Of a DNA stretch of 62,905 bases, positions 37,170 to 46,037 are shown in pieces. Below the pieces are notes generated by a model. That model was not told the origin of the DNA. It made no database searches and saw nothing but the letters and a program-made list of their open reading frames with translations. The stretch is from Tannerellaceae bacterium. Its GTDB lineage: Bacteria; Bacteroidota; Bacteroidia; Bacteroidales; Tannerellaceae. Location of the stretch: contig JAJQEE010000166.1 of assembly GCA_021201865.1 (NCBI GenBank), positions 1 through 62,905 on the forward strand. The letters are read 5' to 3'. The position numbers and the translations under genes were made by a program. Within the stretch, counting starts at the first letter, position 1, and the number at the start of each line of letters is the position of its first letter.

Positions 37170-39887
37170 ATGAAACCAGAAGATATCAAAGAGTATAACG
37201 AAAACGAAGAAGAAAAAACAGATATGACGGAGTCTTCCTCCGGAGAGCAGCAGACAACGAACTCAACCGATACCCATTCGGATTATAAAGTGCCTGCTAA
37301 AACAGAAGGAAAAATTACTTATCATTTGTCAGGTATGTATCAGGACTGGTTCCTGGACTATGCCTCCTATGTGATTCTGGAACGTGCAGTTCCCCATATT
37401 AATGATGGATTAAAGCCGGTTCAGCGTCGTATCCTGCATTCGATGAAACGGCTGGATGACGGCCGTTACAACAAGGTCGCTAATGTGGTAGGTCATACAA
37501 TGCAGTTTCACCCGCATGGGGATGCTTCGATTGGAGATGCCCTGGTGCAGTTAGGACAAAAGGATCTGTTAATCGATTGCCAGGGAAACTGGGGGAATAT
37601 CCTGACCGGTGACGGAGCAGCCGCTCCCCGTTATATAGAAGCCCGCCTTTCTAAATTTGCACTGGAAACGGTCTTTAATCCGAAGACAACGTTATGGCAG
37701 CCTTCTTATGATGGCCGTAATAAGGAGCCGATTACCCTACCTGTGAAATTCCCGCTTTTGTTGGCACAGGGAGTAGAAGGGATTGCTGTTGGTCTCTCCT
37801 CGAAAATATTGCCTCACAACTTTAATGAGTTGATTGATGCCTCCATCGCTTATTTGAAAGGAGAAGAGTTTAAACTCTATCCTGATTTCCTGACGGGAGG
37901 ATCAGTGGATGTGGCCAAATATAATGATGGAGAACGGGGTGGTTCGGTGAAAGTACGGGCCAGGATCACCAAATTAGATAATAAAACCCTGGTGATCTCT
38001 GAAATTCCATACGGAAAGACAACCTCTTCTCTGATCGAATCGATTCTGAAGGCCAATGATAAAGGAAAAATCAAGATCAAAAAGATCGACGATAATACTG
38101 CCCGGAATGTAGAGATTCTGATCCATCTCGCTCCCGGGGTTTCCTCCGATAAGACCATTGACGCTTTATATGCATTCTCGGATTGTGAGATCAGTATATC
38201 TCCGAACTGTTGTGTGATCCGGGATAATAAACCTCAATTCCTGAACGTCAGTGATGTGCTGCGTCACTCCACCGACAATACGCTGGTGCTGTTGCGCACA
38301 GAGTTAGAAATTGAAAAGTCGGAAAAAGAGGAAGCTCTGTTTTTTGCCTCGCTGGAAAAGATCTTCATTGAAGAACGGATCTATAAAGACAAAGAGTTTG
38401 AAAATGCGAAAAACATGGATATCGCGGTCCGGCATATTGATAAACGGCTGGAGCCCTTTAAGCCTGCTCTGGTACGTGAGGTAACCCGGGAAGATATTCT
38501 CCGGTTGATGGAGATCAAAATGGGCCGTATCCTGAAATTCAATTCGGATAAGAGTAAAGAACTGATCGCGCAGATCAAAAAAGACATCAAAGAGATTGAT
38601 CGCAAGTTGAGCCATATTGTGGAACATACCATTGAGTGGTTTACCCGGTTGAAAGAAAAATATGGGGCTAACTATCCCCGTCTGACCGAGATCCGTAATT
38701 TTGATACGATCGAAGCGACGAAGGTCGTGGAGGCAAACGAGAAATTATATATCAACCGGGCGGAAGGATTTATCGGAATGTCCCTGAAAAAGGATGAATA
38801 CATTTGTAACTGCTCTGATATTGACGATATTATTATCTTCTACCGGACCGGTGTATATAAAGTGGTGAAAGTGCCGGATAAGATGTTTATAGGCAAGGAT
38901 GTGCTCTATGTCAATGTCTTTAAACGGAATGACAGCCGTACGATCTATAATGTGATTTACCGGGATGGCGGACCGAAAGGCATTAGCTTTATTAAACGTT
39001 TTGCGATCACTGGTATCACCCGGGATAAAGAATATAGCGTTACAAAAGGAACGGATGGTTCCCGTGTCCTCTATTTCAGTGTTAATCCGAATGGAGAAGC
39101 AGAGACCGTGAAGGTAATCCTGAAACCGAAGCCCCGTCAAAAGGTCTTCATGTTTGAAAAGGATTTCAGTGAGATCAGTATCAAGGGGCGTGGCTCTATG
39201 GGAAATGTCCTGACGAAAGGGGAAGTACACAAGATCACGTTGAAGCAAAAAGGAACCTCTACTTTAGGAGGATTACAAGTCTGGTTTGACTGGGATGTGC
39301 TCCGGTTGAATTATGATGGCAGGGGAGAAGAGTTAGGAGAATTCCATAACGATGAAAAGATCCTGGTTGTCCTGAAGAACGGGGATTTCTATACGACCAA
39401 TTATGACCTGAGTAACCATTATGAAAATAACATTGTGGCGATTCAGAAATTTGATGCAAATAAGGTGTGGACGGCTGCCTTATATGATGCCGACCAGAAA
39501 TTCCCTTACCTGAAACGTTTCCAGATGGAAGAAAGCAGCCGGAAGCAAAACTTCCTGGGAGATAATCCCAAAAGTAAGCTCTACCTGTTGACTGCTGAAA
39601 CCTATTCGCGGATTGAAGTCCTGTTTGGTGGCAAAGACAGTTTCCGGGGCAAACTGGAGATCGATGCAGAGGAGTTTATCGGAGTGAAATCCTTTAAAGC
39701 ACGAGGCAAACGGATCACTACGTTTGAAATAGAACAGATCCGGGAACTGGAACCTACCCGCTTCCCTGAACCTGAGACGATGCCGGAGGTAACGATGGAT
39801 GTGGTGGAAGACATTGAGACTGATCAGGAAAGCTCCACAGATATTCTGGATGAGATCACCGGACAGATGAAGTTATTCGACAAATAG
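37170..39887 (+). CDS. parC: DNA topoisomerase IV subunit A
   Basis: About 905 residues from the ATG at 37170 (MKPEDIKEYNENE), with the TTG at 37161 less likely. The N-terminus has an acidic, Ser-rich extension (about 1-50). The breakage-reunion domain follows with VGHTMQFHPHGDASIGDAL and catalytic Tyr155 in AAPRYIEARLS. The C-terminal domain (about 560-850) is a beta-propeller type. The lack of a clear GyrA box and the length fit ParC rather than GyrA. It decatenates chromosomes with ParE, which is not in the window. DUF3316 follows 3 bp after. Confidence 0.9.
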   Translation: MKPEDIKEYNENEEEKTDMTESSSGEQQTTNSTDTHSDYKVPAKTEGKITYHLSGMYQDWFLDYASYVILERAVPHINDGLKPVQRRILHSMKRLDDGRYNKVANVVGHTMQFHPHGDASIGDALVQLGQKDLLIDCQGNWGNILTGDGAAAPRYIEARLSKFALETVFNPKTTLWQPSYDGRNKEPITLPVKFPLLLAQGVEGIAVGLSSKILPHNFNELIDASIAYLKGEEFKLYPDFLTGGSVDVAKYNDGERGGSVKVRARITKLDNKTLVISEIPYGKTTSSLIESILKANDKGKIKIKKIDDNTARNVEILIHLAPGVSSDKTIDALYAFSDCEISISPNCCVIRDNKPQFLNVSDVLRHSTDNTLVLLRTELEIEKSEKEEALFFASLEKIFIEERIYKDKEFENAKNMDIAVRHIDKRLEPFKPALVREVTREDILRLMEIKMGRILKFNSDKSKELIAQIKKDIKEIDRKLSHIVEHTIEWFTRLKEKYGANYPRLTEIRNFDTIEATKVVEANEKLYINRAEGFIGMSLKKDEYICNCSDIDDIIIFYRTGVYKVVKVPDKMFIGKDVLYVNVFKRNDSRTIYNVIYRDGGPKGISFIKRFAITGITRDKEYSVTKGTDGSRVLYFSVNPNGEAETVKVILKPKPRQKVFMFEKDFSEISIKGRGSMGNVLTKGEVHKITLKQKGTSTLGGLQVWFDWDVLRLNYDGRGEELGEFHNDEKILVVLKNGDFYTTNYDLSNHYENNIVAIQKFDANKVWTAALYDADQKFPYLKRFQMEESSRKQNFLGDNPKSKLYLLTAETYSRIEVLFGGKDSFRGKLEIDAEEFIGVKSFKARGKRITTFEIEQIRELEPTRFPEPETMPEVTMDVVEDIETDQESSTDILDEITGQMKLFDK

Positions 39888-39890
39888 AAT

Positions 39891-40754
39891 ATGAGAAAAG
39901 CCTGGTTTCTTCTTCTGTTTATTTGTGGGGTAGCCTGCCGGCTGATGCCGCAGACTTTGCAGGAAGAGCTCCCGCGGGCACTGAATGAAGGAACCCTGTT
40001 AGGCTTTGGTACCTCCAATGTAAAAGATACCTATCTCTCACCTTTCAATTATAAAGGGTGGGGGATTCGTATTTTAAATGAACGGATGAAGATCGTCCGT
40101 CTGGGGAAGTCCCGGTTTTCCCGGCAACAGTTGATTAATGTCGATATCAGCTCCACTAAAAATCCTTCGGAACGGATCAATGATTTCGGTGGTTTTGTAG
40201 ATTACTCTCTTGGATATCACTACCGGATCCCCCTTTCTTCTCAATTTATGTTGATGAGTGGTCTCTCCGGCCATTTCTTAGGAGGTTTTATCTATAATAC
40301 CCAGAATGGGAATAACCCGCTTTCCGCTAAAATAGATGTGGACCTGAATCTTTCTGCGATTGCGATTTATCATACCCGGATAAAAGAGCTTCCCTTAACT
40401 TTCCGCTACCAGATAGAGTTGCCGGTAGCCGGAGTCTTCTTTGCGCCTCCTTACGGTAAAACCTATTATGAGATCTTCAATGTCGGGCATACGTCTGATG
40501 TTATCTCTTTCAACTCGCTCCACAATAAGTTTGCCATGAAGAACTATTTCACAGTAGACATTCCTATTAAAAAAGTGACGATCCGTGCAGGCTATCTGAA
40601 TAGTTTATACTACACGGACATAAATCTGATCGAATCGCATCTGATTTCTAACTCATTTATGATCGGATGGGTAAAAGAATTCATATCTTTGGGTGGTAAG
40701 CGTTCCCGGCAATCTCATAAGTCAAGGAGTGCTTTTTACTCAAATGGATTCTGA
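39891..40754 (+). CDS. DUF3316 outer-membrane-type protein
   Basis: 287 residues with a signal peptide (about 1-21). The rest alternates amphipathic beta strands and ends in an aromatic residue (SNGF), like a small outer-membrane barrel. Segments such as EGTLLGFGTSNVKDTYLSP fit DUF3316. Function unknown. It starts 3 bp after parC and ends directly against the S41 gene, whose ATG begins at the next base, so the three genes are probably one transcript. Confidence 0.8.
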   Translation: MRKAWFLLLFICGVACRLMPQTLQEELPRALNEGTLLGFGTSNVKDTYLSPFNYKGWGIRILNERMKIVRLGKSRFSRQQLINVDISSTKNPSERINDFGGFVDYSLGYHYRIPLSSQFMLMSGLSGHFLGGFIYNTQNGNNPLSAKIDVDLNLSAIAIYHTRIKELPLTFRYQIELPVAGVFFAPPYGKTYYEIFNVGHTSDVISFNSLHNKFAMKNYFTVDIPIKKVTIRAGYLNSLYYTDINLIESHLISNSFMIGWVKEFISLGGKRSRQSHKSRSAFYSNGF

Positions 40755-41783
40755 ATGAGGCAACCGATCCTATATACCTGTGCTTCTTTTCTTTGTTTGC
40801 TCTTTCTGGCCGGATGTGAGATGCAGAATGAGTTTACGGATTCCCCGCGTCAGAATTTTGAGGTGCTGTGGAAAACCCTCGATGAACACTATTGCTTTTT
40901 TGAATATAAAGAGGTGGATTGGGAGGCTGTTTACAGGGAATATAGCCAGTATGTGGATGAATCCCTGAATAGCTATGAGCTTTATAATATCCTGTCGGAC
41001 ATGTTGAATGAGTTAAAAGACGGGCATATCAACCTGATCACACCGGAACGGGTCTCCCGGTATGACAATTGGTTTTTGGATTATTCGCTGAATTTCAATG
41101 AAGTGCTGATCGCGGATCACTATTTCCAGGGAAACTATAACTGGGGAAGTACACAGATGCAATCCACTTTTTTGAGGGAAGGCCAGATTGGATATATCTA
41201 TTATCCGACCTTTACGGAAGGAGTACTGGAGTCGGAACTAGATCAGCTCCTGCTCTCTTTTGCAGATTGTGAAGGGCTGATCATCGATGTCCGAAATAAT
41301 GCAGGAGGTTCCCTGACTCATTCGGACCGGTTAGCCTCCCGCTTTGTAAAGGAAAAGACCCTGACGGCGTATATTCAACATAAAACAGGGAAAGGACATA
41401 CCGACTTCTCAAATCCCTACCCCATCTATCTTCATCCTTCGGAAGGAGTCTTATGGCTTCGCCCGGTCATGGTATTGACTAACCGGAGAGCCTATAGTGC
41501 AACCAATAATTTTGTGAGTAAACTAAAAGTACTCCCGCAGGTGACCACGATTGGTGACTGGACCGGCGGAGGAAGTGGGTTCCCCATTACTTCCGAACTA
41601 CCCAACGGATGGAGTGTCCGTTTCCCAACCAGCCCGATCCTGGATATCAATAAACAACATACGGAATTTGGTATTGCTCCGGATATAGAGGTTGCTTTAG
41701 ATCCCGCATGGGAAGAAGAGGGAAGAGATGCGTTGATAGAGAAAGCCATAGAGATGATCCTATATCCGCCTCCAGGCTTTTAA
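40755..41783 (+). CDS. S41 family peptidase-like lipoprotein
   Basis: 342 residues with lipobox LAGC at about residue 21. The S41 core is visible: ELKDGHINL, LIIDVRNNAGGS and NRRAYSATNNFVSKLK, where Ser of YSATN is the likely nucleophile. The following segment reads IGDWTGGGSG, so the Lys of the classical Ser-Lys dyad is not obvious. No PDZ domain is apparent. It may be a variant protease or a binding protein. The gene is the last of the parC-DUF3316 unit and is followed by tRNA-Leu. Confidence 0.82.
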   Translation: MRQPILYTCASFLCLLFLAGCEMQNEFTDSPRQNFEVLWKTLDEHYCFFEYKEVDWEAVYREYSQYVDESLNSYELYNILSDMLNELKDGHINLITPERVSRYDNWFLDYSLNFNEVLIADHYFQGNYNWGSTQMQSTFLREGQIGYIYYPTFTEGVLESELDQLLLSFADCEGLIIDVRNNAGGSLTHSDRLASRFVKEKTLTAYIQHKTGKGHTDFSNPYPIYLHPSEGVLWLRPVMVLTNRRAYSATNNFVSKLKVLPQVTTIGDWTGGGSGFPITSELPNGWSVRFPTSPILDINKQHTEFGIAPDIEVALDPAWEEEGRDALIEKAIEMILYPPPGF

Positions 41784-41804
41784 CTATAAAATCTCCCCGA
41801 AACA

Positions 41805-41835
41805 TTTGCATTTAAATAAAAAAGAATTACCTTTG
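41805..41835 (+). promoter_or_regulatory. Promoter of tRNA-Leu
   Basis: TTTG (41805-41808) and TACCTTTG (41828-41835) are separated by 19 bp, a textbook Bacteroidetes promoter. Mature tRNA begins 15 bp later at 41850. Confidence 0.75.
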
Positions 41836-41849
41836 CACCGCAAACCGAT

Positions 41850-41931
41850 GCGGCTGTGGTGTAATTGGTAGCCACGCCAGACTTAGGATCTGGTGCTTCA
41901 CGGCGTGGGGGTTCGAGTCCCTTCAGCCGCA
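41850..41931 (+). tRNA. tRNA-Leu (anticodon UAG)
   Basis: The acceptor stem GCGGCTG/CAGCCGC is perfect. The anticodon stem CCAGA/TCTGG carries the loop CTTAGGA, giving anticodon TAG (UAG, Leu). A long variable arm follows, as expected for a class II tRNA, then the T-loop GTTCGAGTCC. Mature sequence ends with the discriminator A; CCA is not encoded. The region downstream is rich in gene remnants. Confidence 0.95.
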
Positions 41932-42090
41932 CTAATAAAAATCGAAAAATCAAGCAAATCCCTGAAACGTATGAAAAGGGCAAAATATAGCGGTTTTTCA
42001 CATTAAAATTGTGACTTATCAATATATGGAATATCCACATAATAAAAGACATAGCAGTCCTCTCTTATCTATCTTCCCCTTATTTACTAT

Positions 42091-42415
42091 TTAAAAAAGA
42101 GTAAAACTTTGAAATACAGGTGGTGTGGCCGTTAAGTTAAAGTAATCCAGTTTCCGGACCGGGACACGGAAGTAGGAAAGGTCGGTATATTCTTTATACA
42201 ACCGGGATAATACCGGGTTGGTATCATATATTTCTTTTCCTGTTTCATCCGGGACATCAAAGCAGGCTTCTCCACTTATCCGGACGGAGATATTTTTCGG
42301 TTACTTTTTCCGGATTTCTTACGACTGCTTTTACTTTATACCCTCTCGAAAGGGCCTCTTTCAGGATAGCGGAACCTATAAATCCGCTTGCTCCGATTAA
42401 TACAATTTGTTTCAT
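42091..42415 (-). pseudogene. Fusion relic: NAD(P)-binding oxidoreductase 5' end joined to a PNPOx-like 3' end
   Basis: The minus strand from ATG 42415 encodes 52 residues beginning MKQIVLIGASGFIGSAILKE, a Rossmann NAD(P)-binding start like NmrA-type reductases, then stops at TGA 42257-42259. A different frame reads VRISGEACFDVPDE and SFTLF, ending at TAA 42091-42093. This looks like the C-terminal half of a pyridoxamine-phosphate-oxidase-like flavoprotein. The junction is near 42290-42310. The simplest reading is that a deletion removed the 3' part of one gene and the 5' part of the next. The PNPOx assignment is tentative. Confidence 0.6.
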
Positions 42416-42631
42416 AAGTATCTTGTTTTTTAATAATATAACAAAGGAATAGGTTTATGGGTAGTGCCTGGTGATATAAAACCGGATAAAAAAGGTAAAT
42501 TTCCGCGTATGGATAAAAACTATGTTGTCTTTTCTTGCGGAAGGTGACGGGGTTTATTCCCAGGTCTTTCCGGTGAAAGAGAGGCGATAGATTTTGTGTC
42601 AGTAGCCGTTCACACATCAATAAGATAGCGC

Positions 42632-43222
42632 TTATTTTTTGGACTCCGGATGTGCTTTCAGCCATTCCCGGAAAAGGGATAGGTGATGTGCTTCGTCTGC
42701 TATTAATTTGGATAGGAGCTGAAAGCTGGTAACGGTTGTTTTATTTTCCGGGAGTGCTTTTACTTTTTCGAGTATTTTATTGTATGCAGCAATCGTATTG
42801 GTTTCCGAATCAATACCCAACTGCACAGCTTCACGGGCACTTTTCCCGTAAGAGACATACTTGGTATCATATTCCTGGGTTACCTCTCCTTTGAGTGCCA
42901 ATATGAAATCGCCCAGTTTATCCATGTGCTTCATCTCTACTAATGCAATTCCCATCATCAGTTCTCCGATATCATCAAAAAGAGCTTCCTGTGAGATATA
43001 TTGGTGAATAGCTGTCAGTTCCGAAAAGTTATTGGTTCCCCTGTACACATCGTAAAACCATTCCGGCTCCACTCCTTCGCCGGGTTTGACATCCACGAAG
43101 TCAGGATACAGAATATCGGAATCACTGTATTTCATGGCATTGACAAGTCCCAGCGTAAGATCATCCAATTGATTGGTTCCCCGTTTCTTTACAAGTGCGT
43201 GCATTTCTTTCGGATTCTTCAT
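42632..43222 (-). CDS. Ferritin-like diiron protein
   Basis: 196 residues in a four-helix pattern. Two EXXH motifs are visible: VEMKHMDKL and DEAHHLSLF, plus the Glu of NFSELTAIHQ and ETNTIAAYNK, the ligand set of a rubrerythrin/ferritin-like diiron site. No rubredoxin Cys pair is present, so it is not a classical rubrerythrin. A role in peroxide or iron handling is likely. It is surrounded by decayed genes but appears intact itself. Confidence 0.8.
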   Translation of the reverse strand: MKNPKEMHALVKKRGTNQLDDLTLGLVNAMKYSDSDILYPDFVDVKPGEGVEPEWFYDVYRGTNNFSELTAIHQYISQEALFDDIGELMMGIALVEMKHMDKLGDFILALKGEVTQEYDTKYVSYGKSAREAVQLGIDSETNTIAAYNKILEKVKALPENKTTVTSFQLLSKLIADEAHHLSLFREWLKAHPESKK

Positions 43223-43277
43223 AACAAGTACTTTTTGATGATAATTAAATGATTTGTTTTATCATATATAAAACAAA

Positions 43278-43646
43278 CTATCTGTGTAGAAGGTTGAGAG
43301 CACCTATCAGTAAGGCGAAGAATGACCAGATCCAAGTCCATACGGCCTTATTGGCTACCTCTTCCGGTTTACGAAGGGCTTCGGCTTTCATCTGTTCCCA
43401 TTCCTGGTGGGCATGCTGAATGCTTGCTCCCAGCTCTCCCAGGCTTTCATGACCCTGATACCTACGATATCCTGCGCGGAGTATCTATTTACATGGATTA
43501 GTAAGAGGAAGTTTATTCTTGTCAGTTGTATAGGTTTTCAGGTGCTTGTTAAGTTGGTCGATATAGGTTGAGCAGAAATATAGGAAATACCCCATGTAGG
43601 CTTCTTTTATCTGGTTGGCATCTGTACTACTTTAAAGTTCAGTCAT
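43278..43646 (-). pseudogene. Small membrane-protein gene with two in-frame stops
   Basis: From an ATG at 43646 one frame runs 122 codons to TAG 43278-43280 but is broken by TAA at codon 5 and TAG at codon 54 (43485-43487). The segments read KEAYMGYFLYFCSTYIDQL and later ASIQHAHQEWEQMKAEALR, ending in a membrane anchor (TWIWSFFALLIGALNLLHR). The continuous frame suggests nonsense point mutations rather than indels. The family is not recognised. It sits between the ferritin-like gene and a pyrophosphatase-like gene on the other strand. Confidence 0.5.
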
Positions 43647-43771
43647 AGTGGGAAAGAAAGGTTATTTATTATATTTGTTTTGTGGTTCGTCCAAATTAAA
43701 ATAATACGTTTAATTAAAAAAGATATGAAACTTACTGTTTTAGTTGATAATTCCTTATTATTAAAAAATGT

Positions 43772-44119
43772 ATGATTAATTCTAATTATTCAACTCGATT
43801 TTTAGGTAAACACGTTTCAGTAATTATAGACAGGCCTAAAGGTTATTATCATCCGGAGTGGAATTTCATGTATGAATTGAACTATGGTTACATCCCAAAT
43901 ACGCTTGCACCTGATGGCGAAGAATTAGATGCGTATGTACTTGGGATAGATGAACCTATTCATAAGTTTGAAGGTCGGTGTATTGCAATTATTCAAAGAC
44001 TAAATGATGAGGATGATAAATTGGTGGTAGCTCCTGATACTATTTGTTATACTGTAGAACAAATAAAGCAGATGACAAATTTTCAGGAAAAGCACTTTGA
44101 AATAGAAATACTTATGTAG
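43772..44119 (+). CDS. Small inorganic-pyrophosphatase-like protein
   Basis: 115 residues. The motif YELNYGYIPNTLAPDGEELDAYVLG is a shortened version of the family I soluble pyrophosphatase signature (YGYIP and DxDxxD-type acidic residues), and FEGRCIAIIQRLNDEDDK follows. Standard enzymes are about 175-180 residues, so this belongs to a compact relative and its activity is not established. It is AT-rich relative to its neighbours and is followed 58 bp later by the MBL-fold gene. Confidence 0.75.
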   Translation: MINSNYSTRFLGKHVSVIIDRPKGYYHPEWNFMYELNYGYIPNTLAPDGEELDAYVLGIDEPIHKFEGRCIAIIQRLNDEDDKLVVAPDTICYTVEQIKQMTNFQEKHFEIEILM

Positions 44120-44177
44120 GAGAAGGCATTACCTGTACCCATGAGATTGTACCAGGAAACAAAGAAATAATTTAATT

Positions 44178-45287
44178 ATGAGCAGAAAAAAGAAAATTAT
44201 ATGGTTTGTAAGTAGTACGATAGCTATACTCTTATGTATGGTAGCATGGTATGTTTTAAGTGAGATGGGAAATCTGTATTCAGATCAAGAGAATGAAGAC
44301 AGGTATGCTGGTTACCCATACTACGACACAGAAGAACACCAATTTATCAGTCCAAAGAAACTGGAATCCTATCCGGAAAGAACAACCGGTGGTCATGCAG
44401 GGATGAAACGGTTCTTCACCCAATCACCGAATGCACCTAAAAAAGATTTACCTAAAGTAAACCTTACCAAAGCCGATTTCACTTCTATTCCCTCAAATTA
44501 CGCCTTATACTGGTTGGGACATTCGTCAGCTATCCTGGAACTCGACGGGGTAAGAATCCTGATTGATCCGGTATTGGAAAATGCCGCTCCCTTTCCGGGA
44601 ATTGCCAGAAGATATACGGATTCTCCTATCAAAAGAAAAGAGCTTCCGGATGTGGATATCGTTTTATTAACCCACGACCATTACGACCATCTTGAAGCAC
44701 GCACAATAAAATACCTCAAAGACCGGAATATCAGATTTATCACGCCTTTCGGTGTGGGTGCCCGTCTGAAAGGCTGGGGAGTACCAACAGAACATATTAC
44801 CGAAATGGCCTGGGGCGATTCAATTACTGTTTCATCTGTACGGATAGCAGCCTGCCCGGCCATACACTATTCCGGCCGGACCCGGAGTGACCGCAATAAA
44901 ACACTATGGGCAGCATACGCCATACAAGGAAGTGATAAAAACATCTTCTGGAGTGGCGACACCGGATATGGGGAACATATCCGTGAGATTGGAGAAAAAT
45001 ATGGTCCTTTCGACCTGGCCTGTGTCGAAATAGACGGATGGAATAACGGGTGGCCCAACACCCATCTTTTTCCTGATGAAGCAGTACAGGTAGCCCGTGA
45101 GGTGGGCGCGAGAACAATGCTACCTGTCCATTGGGGCGTATTCGATCTGGCACTACATCCATGGGATGAATCTATCCAAAAGGTATATGAGCTATCTTTG
45201 GAAAACGGCATCGAATTACTCACCCCACAAATGGGAGAAAAAATTGTTCCGGGAGTATCTAAAACAACAATATGGTGGAATTTATAG
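44178..45287 (+). CDS. Membrane-anchored MBL-fold hydrolase (NAPE-PLD-like)
   Basis: 369 residues. An N-terminal membrane segment (about 7-27) anchors a metallo-beta-lactamase fold with the metal motif THDHYDHLE (His166, His168, Asp170, His171), then SGDTGYG and a final His in LPVHWGVFDL. The domain resembles UlaG/NAPE-PLD-like lipases and lactonases. A phospholipid or acyl-ester substrate is plausible but not shown. Unlike neighbours it has no signal cleavage site. It shares the strand with the upstream pyrophosphatase-like gene. Confidence 0.85.
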   Translation: MSRKKKIIWFVSSTIAILLCMVAWYVLSEMGNLYSDQENEDRYAGYPYYDTEEHQFISPKKLESYPERTTGGHAGMKRFFTQSPNAPKKDLPKVNLTKADFTSIPSNYALYWLGHSSAILELDGVRILIDPVLENAAPFPGIARRYTDSPIKRKELPDVDIVLLTHDHYDHLEARTIKYLKDRNIRFITPFGVGARLKGWGVPTEHITEMAWGDSITVSSVRIAACPAIHYSGRTRSDRNKTLWAAYAIQGSDKNIFWSGDTGYGEHIREIGEKYGPFDLACVEIDGWNNGWPNTHLFPDEAVQVAREVGARTMLPVHWGVFDLALHPWDESIQKVYELSLENGIELLTPQMGEKIVPGVSKTTIWWNL

Positions 45288-45446
45288 AACGAAGTATCAC
45301 TTTAGAAAACCGGACAAATCAGCAGACCAGTCTGAATAAGATGAAGCGACGTGTCTTTTGTTATATAGTGACTACCATGTGGATGGAATTACTTTTCTGT
45401 TGGGTTTTGTGGACAGTTCCTATTTCTCCTCTCTGTAATTTTTTTC

Positions 45447-45896
45447 AGGTATTCACCTATTCACCATTGGCTAACTATTTATTTACAAGTTAGATATGGT
45501 GCATACCCGGTGCATACCTAAACCCAGGGTATGCACCGCTATAGGATAAAATAGTATTCACCCGATAGACTTTCGTTCATAGTGAATAGGTCTTTTCAGC
45601 ATGCTTAGGAGTGACTAAAGGATAGATATGAACAAACTATTGCTACCCTCTACACCCTGGCGTTGTTATATACCTACTTATTTGGGATAAAGTCCCTACC
45701 TGACCGATGCTACCCTCTACACCGTAGGGATAGTCCGTAGGTAGATCAGGGCTGACGGGCTAAACCTTTCTTTGTCCTGAAAAGTGAATATCTTACCGGC
45801 AGGTATTCACCTCGGTGAATACCTAAAAACCCAGGGTATGCACCGCTACTAATTCATCATCAGCTATTTATCTAAAAGGTGAATAGGTGAATACCT
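45447..45896. mobile_element. 450-bp repeat-bounded segment, MITE-like or iteron array
   Basis: Perfect 19-bp inverted repeats at 45447-45465 (aggtattcacctattcacc) and 45878-45896 bound a 450-bp stretch without a credible gene. Inside are many copies of GGTG(A/C)ATACC in both orientations: 45498-45507, 45509-45518, 45528-45537 (inverted), 45554-45562 (inverted), 45801-45811 and 45814-45824 (a 24-bp palindrome), 45835-45844 (inverted) and 45886-45896. A 21-bp direct repeat starts at 45521 and 45828, and gctaccctctacacc occurs at 45642 and 45709. No target-site duplication is obvious. It could be a non-autonomous transposon or an old replication or regulatory region of a mobile element. The rest of 45288-46037 holds no ORF. 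Confidence 0.55.
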
Positions 45897-46037
45897 AAAA
45901 ATAAATTTGCAAGGAGGAAATCCCTTTTCATACATACAAATGACCTGGGTTGACAAAACAGCATGGGTTGGTCAACATGTCTTGTCGTAAATTGTTTTAA
46001 TAATGATTTAGTCAGGAACGAAAAAAATAATAAATGG

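Noticed and set aside
42416-42631. Possible AraC-like remnant on the minus strand (LFHRKDLGINPVTFRKK)
   Set aside because: The match is too short and the helix-turn-helix context is missing.
45341-45493. 50-residue ORF ending in the repeat segment
   Set aside because: Its end is encoded by the ggtattcacc words, it has no promoter and no family match.
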